From Ilex aquifolium (taxonomy: Eukaryota; Streptophyta; Magnoliopsida; Aquifoliales; Aquifoliaceae), in contig OX637397.1 in the NCBI GenBank assembly GCA_951799425.1, forward strand, positions 12,930,064 through 12,994,063: 64,000 nt of DNA, in the 5' to 3' direction. The translations under genes and the position numbers were made by a program. Of the stretch, positions 51,361 to 61,890 are shown piece after piece. The notes beneath the pieces were generated by a model, which saw nothing but the letters and a program-made list of their open reading frames with translations, had not been told where the DNA came from and ran no database searches. Each line of letters starts with the position of its first letter. The first letter of the stretch is position 1.

Positions 51361-52563
51361 ATGGGCCAAATGGAAAGCAAAGGTGGCTATTTGGCAGAAG
51401 ATGTGCTGATCGAGATACTGTCAAGAATGTCTGTGAAATCTCTGTTGCAATTCAGGTGTGGCTGCAAATTTTGGAAAAATCTAATAGATAGTCCTGCTTT
51501 CATTTCCATTCATTTACAACACAACAACAAGGACAATGCCCGTCTGGTGGTATACTACTACGATGACAATAGGAACTTGTGGGACATCGTCTTGTTCCCG
51601 GACAAAATGCTTACAGTACCCACCTACCACAATATGGGCCTTTCCTTTTCCACATATAATCTGGTTGGTGGTCCTATTAATGGTATTTTTTGCCTGTGTG
51701 ACAAACGTGAGCGCATTGGTCTGTGGAATCCCGCGACTAGAGCATTCAGGGCTCTGCCATTGTGCCGCACAAAATTGTTTCCTCGTGACTGGATCCCTTA
51801 TCACTGCGGCTTTGGATTCGGGTTAGATCCCACCAGTGATGATTACAAGGTAGTTTGGATTCGGAGGTTTGATGATGGGGACCCCGCTAAATGGGGCCCA
51901 TGGATGGATCCCATACATGTTGCTGTGTACACTTTAAGCACAGATTCATGAAAAGATTTCAAGGGTGATGCTCCCGATCCCGATTGCCTGCATTCTTCGA
52001 TAGATTCTTGCTATGACTCCTACTTGAATGGTGTTTATTACTGGTGGTCTCCACATGGAAAGCTGGTTTCGTTTGACATGGGGAAAGAGGAGTTCAGAGA
52101 GATTGAAGGGCCACCACTTATTCACCAAGACTCAGTCTACGAGATTCTTGCGTTGTACAATGGCTCTATAGCTCTGATTTATTCCCATTCACAAGTGCCA
52201 TTAGATTCCTGGGAATCAGCTGAGCAGTCATCAGTTGCCCTGTGGGTATTGATGGAGGAGGAGGGAATGGGATATTGGATCAAGCAATTAAATATCGGAC
52301 CGCTTCATGGAATGATGAAACCAGTGGGGGTGTGGAAGAATGATGAGGTCTTTGTTGAAACCACACCTGGCCACCTGCTCCTGTATAATCCTAATACCCA
52401 ACTTGTTCTTAAGGATCTCCAAATCTTAGGCCATCGTACTCATTCTCGTTGCCTTCACCTACTTATCTACACCGAAAGCCTTGTTTCAGTCCATGGGGAA
52501 GGTGAGCCGGGAGAATATAAAAATCCATCGGGTGTCATTAAATTACCCCGATCCTTTTTCTAG
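51361..52563 (+). pseudogene. F-box gene with a single in-frame TGA
   Basis: ATG at 51,361 opens an F-box (LAEDVLIEILSRMSVKSLLQ, residues about 11-30, then FRCGCKFWKNLIDSPAF). A typical F-box-associated domain follows (GPINGIFCL, IGLWNPATRAFRALP, FGFGLDPTSDDYKVV, VAVYTLSTDS). A TGA at 51,949-51,951 stands where the family has Trp (TDSW). The same frame then runs on to TAG at 52,561 with more of the domain (LNGVYYWWS, ISFDM-like VSFDMGKEEF, VFVETTPGHLLLYNP). Total length without the stop would be about 400 residues, normal for the family. F-box proteins are the substrate-choosing subunits of SCF ubiquitin ligases. A truncated 196-residue protein keeping the F-box could still be made. The rest is undamaged, so the stop is recent or is a sequencing error. 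Confidence 0.88.
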
Positions 52564-53032
52564 CAACCTCCATATTTAGGACCCACCAAAAAAAAATAAA
52601 AAATACCTCCATGCTTAGGGAAAGACAACCAAATCAAACACAACTTCTGTTTCCATGTCGTAAGGTAAGATATAATTGGATCAAATTACGGTTCAGATTT
52701 TGACTTAATGGTTGTAACATTTTGAATTAATAGTAACCTATGTATTGGCACCGATTGAGTCATAATTTAGACTCAAACAAGTTGTAATTTAACATAATTG
52801 AAGTGCAACTGTATCTTTTTTTTTTTTGTATTATGGTATCAACTGTCGATTCGTATCGACTTGAGATAAATTTTGATTCCAGTCAAAAGTCATGTTGAAT
52901 AACTATTTGTAGGGGTGTTCAAATTTTCTATTACTCGTAATTTTCTGTCATACCCGATCCTATTAATTAGTTAATCGAAAAAATCAAGTAAGAATGCGAA
53001 ATGCTCATCAAATTTTCGTATTTCTACCCTAC
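52564..53032. other. Intergenic DNA between F-box gene and copy B
   Basis: I see no gene; only AT-rich sequence with a short T run near 52,815. Confidence 0.6.
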
Positions 53033-54678
53033 TCTATATATATATATATATTAAAATAGAAGGGGGTTTGAATCTTATACCCCATATATTTTTTCCCTCC
53101 CAAAATCATCCCATCCAATTTAATTCAACCCAACCATCACATCCAACCCAACCCAATCCAACCCAAAGCAACGGCTCCCTGCAACCCTTATGCCCTCTCT
53201 CTTCTGTCTCAGGCAGTCAGTTCCCCCAAATCCCGGACAAGCAACAGCTCCATGGCAACCCACAGGCGGCGAGTCACTTCCCCAAATCATAGACACAGCC
53301 ACCCTCTGCGCAAACACCCTACACCTCCTCGCTCTCTGCTCTCCCTCTTCACTCAACGCAAACAGGTCCCAATCTCTCTGCTCTCCCTCTTCACTCAACG
53401 CAAAGAGGCTCACCCAGCGGCTGTTCCGGCATTTTTTCAACAGAATTTTTTGTGTAAGGTAAGTTTGTATCTAATTTTTTCTCTGGTTATTTTACTGATT
53501 CACCCAACGCAAACACCCACTCCCCCCATCCCTCTTCTACGCAAACACCAACAGAGGAATTGCAGGCTGCTTTTGTTACCGGCTGGGTTACAACGTTGAA
53601 CTCACCGGCTGCTTTTGTTCCTGTTCTAAGTCAAATACATTTGAGAAACTCAGAGCTAAAGTTCTGTTCTGTTGGGTAGAGCTGGAGAATCATAATTTTG
53701 TTAATTGTATTCACATGCTTTTGTTATTTCACTTTCTCTCCCTTTTTGATTTTTCAATTAGTCACATTCTTTCCATTTTAATTCTCTCCCTTGGTGTACA
53801 GTTCTACATGCTTTTGAAATTTTCCAGTTTTACCTTCTTTTTATATTGAACCCAATTGAAGCTCATTTCATTTTCATCAACATGGTGGATGCATGTTACT
53901 ACACTACAGTCAATATTATTTTTTTCCTTTTACTGTTTGAGTTGCCTTTTCTGGTGCATTGTGCTTTAAGCAAGTTAAAATTCTGGAGCATTTGGTGTTT
54001 ACTAAATTGGCTAGAAACAGTTCATGTTGTTTTAGACTGCATTTTAACAGAGTCTATCAGTTGATGGAAGAAGGAAGAACTAACTGTTTCATGTGCAACC
54101 AGATGGATCTTGGCCTATGATTTTTGGTTTCTCATATAAAATATCTCCTTAGGCCAACTATCAACTCTTTTCCTTGCCATGAGTCCAATGAATATACTAT
54201 TAAACCTCAATTTTTGCCATGAGTTCAATGAATATAATGTTCTGTTTTCATGCATATATCGGATCACTATGGGGTGAAAAAATGGAAAAATAGCACAGCC
54301 ACCCATCTCTCAATCAATAAATACTAATTCTGCGTTTTTTTTTTTTTTTTAATCTACGTTTATACAGACGAATATATTCGTGCTTCTGCGTGTTTAACGT
54401 TATAGTTTCATATAGCTCTTGAAAGTTTTTAGTTGAGAGAAGCTTTATTTTATTTTATTTTTCGAGTTGTAGAAGGAAAGAAAGGAAATAAATATTGTGT
54501 TGTCTGGTATGCTTTTAACATCTCAAGAGCTAGAGTTTTTTTTTTTCCCCAGTCTTCTGGTTGTCATTGCATTGTTTTAAGCTTATATTGTGGGTTTTTT
54601 TTTATTCTTAGTTAAATCAAAGCTGTATTGATTTTCGTTTGTGTGTTTATAACTGCTTATTCTTTTGTGCTATTTGGT

Positions 54679-54918
54679 ATGGATCACAGTGGTCGTGGTT
54701 ATGGAGGGGCTTCAGCATCTGGTGACTTGACATTTGATACCTGTTTGGCTGCATTACATACATATCTTGGCGGTATGCATATGGTTTCCAATGTCTTATT
54801 ACTAATTTCATGTTAATCTAAGCGATTAGGGGCTTAATGGTTCATTACTAATCTCATAATAGGTTGGCTTTTTTGGAGAATGGTGCTGTATTGTCCCTTC
54901 CGCTGTTTTACCTCGAAG
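54679..54918 (+). pseudogene. Captured cereblon-like exons (copy B)
   Basis: Exon 1 is 54,679-54,772 (ATG, FDTCLAALHTYLGG, GT donor). Exon 2 is 54,863-54,918 (AG acceptor, NGAVLSLPLFYLEG, GT donor). The intron is only 90 bp here, because the Ty3 element of copy A is absent. Copy B is slightly closer to the expected LON-domain sequence (ENGAVLSLP) than copy A. No later LON exons follow. Confidence 0.5.
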
Positions 54919-55631
54919 GTACTTATTTAGTTTGCTTTTAGACATTGCATGGAATGTGAATGCTTCGTTGTGTTTTTCATTGCATTGGAAGGTAAAGTAT
55001 GACTGTAGTTGAGGGTATTGGAAAAAAGGTGAAGTAGGACTGGGTTTGTTTGGTTTGCTCTTCATTCAAATGCCCACAAGTTGTTCGTTATCTTCAAGTT
55101 CAAGGGTGTGTATTGATTTAATTATTGGGTCATTTTCATCGGATGGGTTTTTTTTTACTTTATGATTTAATTATTGGGTCTGATTCAAAGTTCAATGTTG
55201 GTGAATGTGGGTGCAAATTCCTTCATTTGGTCATGTTGTTTTTTATTTGCGGCGTAAATTTATTCATGTATTTTTATGGTTTTCATCCGTTTTGTTGCAG
55301 TAGTTGATAGATATTTGTGTTTAGATAGGATTATGGCGTGATAGTGAATCCAGTTTAATAGTTTTTTTGGGATATGATTGTGAATTGTGTATACGGCTTG
55401 ACTCTTATAAGGGCTTAATTTTTTTCCAACAGATTCTAACTTTTTATGGGTAATTATTTGCAATATTTGTCATATAGTGCCTTCAGACAAGGGCAAATTT
55501 TTTTTTTTTACTTGCTTACACAATTGATATTATTACGTTATTATGCGTATTGGTAAATAATTTTGCTAAGGCAATATTGTATATTTTCAATTGCATGTTT
55601 AATTATTTCTCTTTGTTTCTTATATTTGTAG

Positions 55632-56026
55632 CCACCAGAGTGTACTAACCACCACTGCAAACTCACAAGATTGAAAAATGAAAAATCTCACCATTTTTGG
55701 TCGTGTAAGTTTAAACCTCATCTATAGCATACATCGTTTTAATTACAAAGCATACAACGTTGTAATTATTTTTTTTGCCGCCGCAAAATATTGACATATT
55801 TATTTCACTTTATTTTCATGCATCTTCTTATAGATTGATGACGACTTAGAACAAACTGTAAGATGAGCATCATTTCACTAATATTCTTAATAAATTTTTC
55901 TCATACAGTTTGTGTTCATTTACCTGTTAATTGCATCTTCATTTATAGGTTCAGTTGCTCAAGAAAAATAATGTGGGTGTTGTGATCCGCGACGAGCGCG
56001 AACTCAATAGAGTATCCACATTTTGA
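55632..56026 (+). pseudogene. Exon-like blocks with GRF-like zinc-finger remnant (copy B)
   Basis: Counterparts of the copy A blocks lie at 55,632-55,704, 55,834-55,857 and 55,949-56,026, with the same splice-like borders. Keeping borders and open frames in both copies only shows that both are young copies; it does not prove function. Confidence 0.35.
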
Positions 56027-56454
56027 CCCATTTTATTTCACTAAAGTCATGACATTAAAAATGACCTATCTATAGTGCCTTTCAGACACGTGATATAGGG
56101 CATCACAGAGTATCCATAGTTTGCATGTTTATATTCATTGTTTGATTATTTCGTATTTAAGAACTATGTACAATGTCTTCAGACACGTGATATAGGGCGA
56201 GTTTAAACTTTTAGTTTATTATGTATCTGAGTTCAATGCTTGATTATTTCGCGTTCAAATTCAATGTTCGATTTTTTTTAGTTGCACCGTGCCCTCAGGC
56301 ACGGGTTATCCCTTGTGAACAGTAGGTAGGAGCTCCCCTCTTTCTTCCGAAAGATGTGGGTGGGAGAGGATACAACATTTGAGTCTATTAAATAAATGCT
56401 CAAAAGGGCAAATATGTCCTATAACCATTTTTTATAGGCGAGAAATCATTCAAC

Positions 56455-56469
56455 AAAATTCCTACGCAT
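56455..56469. repeat. Target-site duplication (left) of the LINE
   Basis: AAAATTCCTACGCAT occurs here and at 61,695-61,709. Copy A has it once, at 12,527-12,541. The A-rich start is ambiguous with the poly(A) tail. Confidence 0.92.
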
Positions 56470-57346
56470 GAAAAAAACAAGTGATACCAATTACACTAAA
56501 AAAGGCTCTGCAACTCAGGCCACCACAGCCACCAGCCATTTAGTGGAGACCTGCATCACCCACTCCCAGGCCCGGGAGGGGGTCAATGGAGACAGGCCAC
56601 AGCAGGGTCGAGGCGATGGCCAGCAGAGGACTAGACCACAGGAGGGTGCAGGTCCAGCCCGTATTGTTCCCCATAGGAATACCTCAGGGGGAGTGACAGA
56701 TGTTGTTACCGTTGTTCCTTCCCCTAGGGCCGTAGTTGATACTGCTTTGGAGTCTGTTTCAGTTGCTCCTGTCCAGCTTGTTGAGCCGCGTAATATGGGT
56801 GAGCCTGTGATTGTGGTCAGTTCGGATACTATTCCTACTAATGTTGTGCAGGAGCAGTTTTTGTACCCCGATCCTTCAGTTGACACAGTTTTTGAGCTAG
56901 TCCGTGATGGACCTGTGACTACCCCGGCCGTTCGTCCGTCTATTCGTGAGCTTCGAGGGGTTCAGAGCACCCAGGTTGTCACAGTTTCTGAGAGACGTAG
57001 AGATAAGGGTGTTATGACTTCTAGTCGGCCCACAGATTGCACCACTTCGACTGATATTCCTCTTATCCCTAGATTGTCTGTTGGGGTTGAGAGTCATTCT
57101 ACGGGAGATATATCATCTGATGAGTCATTGGGTGGTGATGTTGGATCCTTTTCTGACCCACATGAGGGCCTTTCTCAGCCTGGAAGAGCTTTAGTTCCTT
57201 ATGATGCGTCACAGTCCAGTAGGCAGGTTCCGTTACGTAGATCTCAGCGTATTAGTAGGGGAGGTAGAGCAGGCAGAAAAGGTAGAGGTGGTAAGCCTGG
57301 ACGTGGGACGCTTAGTGTGGTTCTTCCACTTCTTTCTGATGATTAG
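56468..57346 (+). pseudogene. LINE ORF1, C-terminal part
   Basis: An open frame of 292 codons whose ATG spans the insertion junction: its first two bases come from the target duplication, so this is not the original start. The sequence is low-complexity and ends in a basic region (RRSQRISRGGRAGRKGRGG). The DUF4283-type RNA-binding domain and CCHC knuckle normal for plant L1 ORF1 are absent. It ends TAG at 57,344, overlapping the ORF2 start. Confidence 0.8.
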
Positions 57347-60300
57347 TACACTCATATGGAATATCAGATGGATCAGCCAGGCCTCTTCGATTAGGAGGCT
57401 CAGGAAGCTGATCCGCTCACACCACTTATCGATGTTTTGTATTTTGGAGCCTTTTGTTGACCGGGATCGGTTGGAGTCTTTCAGGATTCGTTTGCATATG
57501 GAGCACAATTTTTGCTCTATTTCGGGGAAGATTTGGATCTTTTGGTCTTCCCCTTTTTGGTTGGAGGTTATTCAGGACGATGGTCAGGTGGTTCATTGCC
57601 AGGTGCGTCATTCTTCCTTACCGGATCCAGTTTTTATTTCTTTTGTGTATGCTAGTTGCGTAGCTTCTGTTCGGCAGGGTTTGTGGGATTCCTTGACACA
57701 GTTTGGGAGCATTCATGATGGTCCGTGGATGGTTGGTGGGGATTTCAACGTTGTTGAGTCCCATTCTGAGATTCGGGGGGGGGGGGGGGGGGGGGCATAC
57801 ACAATCTCAGTCTGCTATTGATGCCTTTTCCCTAGCTTTGTTGTCTAGTGGTTTAGAGGATGCTGGGTTTGAGGGTACTCCGTTCACATGGACGAATGGA
57901 CGTACTTGGAGGAGATTGGATAGAGTAGTGATAAATGCTCAGTGGAGTTCTTATTTTTCCGTGTTTCGAGTGGCTCACCTGAACCGGACTTGTTCAGATC
58001 ATTCACCATTGTTGATTTCTGGAGATCAGCGTCAGAGCAGAGGGCCGAGCCGGTTCAAGTTTCTTCACACTTGGACCAGGCACGGAGATTTTCTGGAGGT
58101 TGTACGGCAGAGCTGGACTATTCCTATGTTCGCTTCAGGGATGTCTGCGTTTCAATCGAAGCTTATTCGATTGAAACAAACCCTGAAGGTCTGGAACAAG
58201 GAAGTGTTCGGCAATGTGTTTCAGCGAGTTCAGGAGGCAGAGGCCGAGGTTAGTAGGAGAGAGGTGGCACATGATCAGTCAGGGTCTCCATCAGATCGGG
58301 CTGCCCTTCATCAGGCCAGGGCTGAGTTGCAGCAGACATTACAGTGTGAGGAGTCTTTTATGAGACAACAGTCCCGTGTCCGCTGGCTTCGAGAGGGGGA
58401 TTCGAACACCCGCTTCTTTCATGCTTCAGTGAGGAAGAAGCGGCATGTTCTTTCAATCCATCGGATCCGGGGTGATGACGGAGAGTGGATTACTGAGCCT
58501 AGGGCTATTGGTACTTCGGCAGTTTCATTTCTTCAGGGATTGTTCTCTCTGGGGGCTGGTCAGGTTGAGATTGCAGATTTTTCGGCTATTCCAGCTATTG
58601 TGACGGATGCAGATGATGTTGGGTTGTGTGCTATGCCGACTTTGGAGGAGGTGAGACAGGTCGTATTCTCTATTGATTCAGATAGTGCGCCTGGGCCGGA
58701 TGGTTTTTGCAGTCGTTTTTATCAGTTTTGCTGGGACATTGTGGGAGCAGATTTTCTGGCTGCAGTTCAGGATTACTTCCGGGGTTCTCCTATGCCTCGA
58801 GGATTCATGAGTACGTTGGTGGCGCTTTTGCCCAAGAAGAAGTCACCTTCTACTTGGGCAGATTTTAGGCCGATCAGTCTATGTAACGTGAGCAATAAGG
58901 TGCTGACGAAGATCCTCGTTTCTCGTCTGTCGTCCTTGTTGCCGCGTATCATATCACCGACGCAGAGTGGGTTTGTGCGGGGCCGAGTGTTGCAGGATAG
59001 TGTTCTTTTAGCTCAGGAGTTGGTGCATGATTTGGGGAGAGGTTCCCGGGGTGGGAACGTCGTGCTGAAGTTAGATATGGCTAAAGCATATGACAGGATG
59101 TCTTGGACATTCATTCTCTAGATGTTGCGGGCTTTTGGGTTCTCTGAGGGCTGGATTTCTTTGGTTCGGCGGGCTATCTGGGGGCCGTGGTTTTCTGTGA
59201 TGGTGAATGGGGTCAGTCAGGGCTTTTTCCAGTCGCAGGGGGGGCTGCGGCAGGGTGACCCCCTCTCTCCTTGTTTGTTCATCATTGCTGCAGAGTATCT
59301 GTCTCGAGGCTTGGACTCTTTGTATGCTCGATTTCCGGGGGTGGGATATAGTACTGGAGTTGGGGTTTCGGTCTCCCATTTGGCTTTTGCTGATGACATT
59401 ATTATTTTTACTAATGGGTGCCGGTCGAGCTTGCAGCGAGTTATGGATTTTCTTCATCACTATGAGGCTGCCTCTGGTCAGTTAGTTAGTCAGGCCAAAA
59501 GCAGTTTCTATATCAGTTCGCGTGCCTCGCATTCTAGAGAGGTGATTGCAAGGCAGACCACTGGTTTTCAGAAGCATGACTTTCCGTTTATTTATCTGGG
59601 GTGCCCTATCTACTTGGGTCATCTCTGGATCTCGTACTTTGATGAGATGATTCGGAAGGTGCGCGATCGGATTTCTGGATGGGCGAATCGCTTGCTCTCC
59701 TTTGGAGGTAAGCTCACTCTGATTCGGCATGTGCTCGCATCGATGCCAATTCACTTGTTTCACGTGTTGAGGCCTCCTGCAGATGTTTTTCACCAGTTAG
59801 AGAGGTTGTTCACACGTTTCTTGTGGGGTGATACAGCTACTCATCGGAGGATTCACTAGTGTCACTGGGCTGAGGTATGTTTCCCTGTAGAGGAGGGCGG
59901 CTTAGGGGTGCGTTCTTTTTCTGACGTAGCTGAGGCTTGTGAGGTGAAGCTCTGGTGGAGTTTTCGGGCTCAACAGTCACTTTGGTCCACTTTTATGAAG
60001 GCCAAGTACTGTAGATCCATCCATCCTGGGCTGATTGAGTTTCGTTACCCAGCTTCACCTCTTTGGAGGCGGTTGTGTGGGATTCGATCCGTGGCTGAGC
60101 CGAGGATCAGATGGTTAGTACGGTCTGGTGAGGTCAGCTTCTGGTATGATTGTTGGTTGGGGGATTACCCATTGGCTTTAGTGTATCCGGGGGCAGTTTC
60201 TGGGGTTCCTATTTCTGCTTACTGGAGGGGTCGGCAATGGGACAGAGGCCGATTGTTGGGGATTTTGCCTCCTCCAGTTGTTGAGCAGATTGTGCAGATT

Positions 60301-61452
60301 CCGATTCCAGAGCAGGGGATTGATCAGATGAGGTGGAGGTTGTCTTTGGATGGGAATTTTTCATTGAGGACTGCTTGGGCTGATATTCGGGGTGTGGCTC
60401 CAGTTCGTGCTGGATTTTCTTGTGTCTGGCAGAGGCATATTCCGACTCAGATCTCCTTCTTTATGTGGCGGTTGTTTCATGGTTTCCTGGCCACAGATGA
60501 TGGCTTAGAGAGATGGGGTTTCCATGTAGTATCCCAGTGTGTGTGTGGTGGGGCTGTTGACACTCTTAGACATCTTTTTCTGAATTGTCCGCTTGCAGTT
60601 TAGGTGTGGGGTCACTTTTATCGGATGTTTGGGATCAGATGTTGGCCGTTTCAGTCTCCTTATGCTTTGATGCTTCATTGGCGGCGTTGTGCTCCTTCTG
60701 CAGGTCACGTGCGAGTATTGCTACCGTGCTTCATTCTGTGGCACTTATGGAAGGCGCGTAATGCTTATAGGTTCGATGGCCAGGCCTTTCAGGTGACCGT
60801 TGTGATTCAGAGGGTTATGACCGATATACAGTTGGTGGGGCTGGCTTTTGGGTTTGCTCCAAGTCAGTTGCGTCGGGATGAGTCAGTTGAGTTTGTAGGT
60901 TCTCTTAGGGTCTTGGTTCCTCAGCCTCGACCTCTTCGCTTGGTTGCTTGGACTCGTCCTGCAGCGGGTTGCCTGAAGATCAGCGTTGACGGCTGTTCTA
61001 AAGGCAATCCGGGACTGTCTGCCGCAGGGGGTATTATTCGGGACCACCAGGGTCGGGTACTTAGGGCTTTTTGCTCGTTTCTGGGGCATCAGCCTATTCT
61101 GGATGCGGAGTTGCAGGCGGTATGTGCTGGGTTGGAGTTGGCCGCAGATTTGGGAGCTTCAGAGTTGGTAGTGGAGTCAGATTCAGCTACAGTGGTTTCT
61201 TGGGTTTCTTCTCAGGGTACTGGGTGCTGGGTTTATGCTTACCTGCTTGCTCGGATTCGGGTTCTGTGTGTTTCTCTCTCGGCTCGCGTCTGCCACGTCC
61301 TACGAGAGGCGAATCAGGCTGCAGACTTCATGGCTAATTGGGCTTGCTCTCAGCAGCTCAATCAGCGATTCCCTGATTCGTCATCCCTTCCTTCTGGGAT
61401 TGCAGGCATCATTGCCTTGGACGCTCGACAGACCCCTCACGTTCGTCGTTGA
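57339..61452 (+). pseudogene. LINE ORF2: endonuclease, reverse transcriptase, RNase H
   Basis: The likely start ATG at 57,339 overlaps the ORF1 stop in ATGATTAG. The APE-type endonuclease begins IWNIRW (normally WN.RG), then LEPFVDRDRLESF, GGDFNVV and SDHSPLLI near 58,000. A run of about 21 G at 57,775-57,795 separates its two frames. Reverse transcriptase shows FRPISLCNV, LKLDMAKAYDRM, GLRQGDPLSP and FADDIIIF (about 59,390). After a zinc-type CVCGGAVDTLRHLFLNC comes RNase H (VDGCSKGNPG, VESDS, REANQAADFMA). TAG stops lie at 59,119, 59,857 and 60,601. The enzyme nicks DNA and copies its RNA at the nick. This copy cannot make full ORF2. Confidence 0.92.
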
Positions 61453-61681
61453 GTTTTATTTTAATTGATGTTTCCTATTATTTTGTTCTGTGGGGAATTC
61501 CCACTTTGCTTTTCTATTTATTTATTTTTCATGCTTTTGGTGGTGAGTCACCTCGTTTTTGGACTTTCTTCCACTTCTGGAGGCTTGGCTTTATGACCTC
61601 CTCCCTTGTACATTTTTTCGTTTAGTTTTATATACTGGTAGGGGTCCTGCCAAACCCCCACCCACATTGGGTGGTTTTGAG

Positions 61682-61698
61682 AAAAAAAAAAAAAAAAA
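61682..61698 (+). other. Poly(A) tail of the LINE
   Basis: About 17 A run directly into the right target duplication. This marks the 3' end of the reverse-transcribed RNA. Confidence 0.9.
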
Positions 61699-61709
61699 TT
61701 CCTACGCAT
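61695..61709. repeat. Target-site duplication (right) of the LINE
   Basis: This is the second copy of AAAATTCCTACGCAT. Its first bases merge with the poly(A) tail. Confidence 0.92.
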
Positions 61710-61890
61710 TACTTTTGGCGTGTGCAATGCACAAGGTGTCAAAATTGACGAAATCTATTAAATTTGCAATTTATTCTAAAGTTGAAGGGGGTTAGTTGCA
61801 ACCCATTAAAGTAAAAGGGACATTAAGTAAGACCGAGGCTTAGTTCAAGGGATATTTTTTTTTAATTGTTTTTTAATTTTTACCCAAAGG

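Larger units (their letters stand above)
53033..56315 (+). mobile_element. Forward Helitron-like element with captured gene fragments (copy B)
   Basis: A candidate 5' end TCTATATATATATATTAAA-like lies at 53,033, although the preceding base is C rather than A. The 3' end has the perfect hairpin CCGTGCC-CTCA-GGCACGG at 56,287-56,304 and CTTG|T at 56,312-56,316. Inside are a CT-rich leader with a duplicated string (CTCTCTGCTCTCCCTCTTCA), a possible leader intron donor (AAG|GTAAGT, 53,459), and the cereblon-like and zinc-finger-like exons. There is no Rep/helicase. About 3.3 kb. The left part of copy A is outside the window, so the 5' border cannot be confirmed by comparison. Confidence 0.45.
56470..61698 (+). 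mobile_element. 5'-truncated L1-type LINE
   Basis: About 5.2 kb, with a 15-bp target duplication and a poly(A) tail of about 17 A (61,682-61,698). It holds the end of ORF1 and all of ORF2 (endonuclease, reverse transcriptase, RNase H). ORF1 lacks its N-terminal domains, so the copy is 5'-truncated. ORF2 has a frame change in a G run and three in-frame TAG stops. It inserted into copy B after the A/B duplication, because copy A has the empty site. Confidence 0.95.

Noticed and set aside
52815-53060. AT-rich (TA)n run as a simple microsatellite only
   Set aside because: The (TA)n run at 53,035 continues into TTAAAATAGAAGGGG, like a Helitron 5' end, so I list it as a candidate terminus, with low confidence because the preceding base is C.
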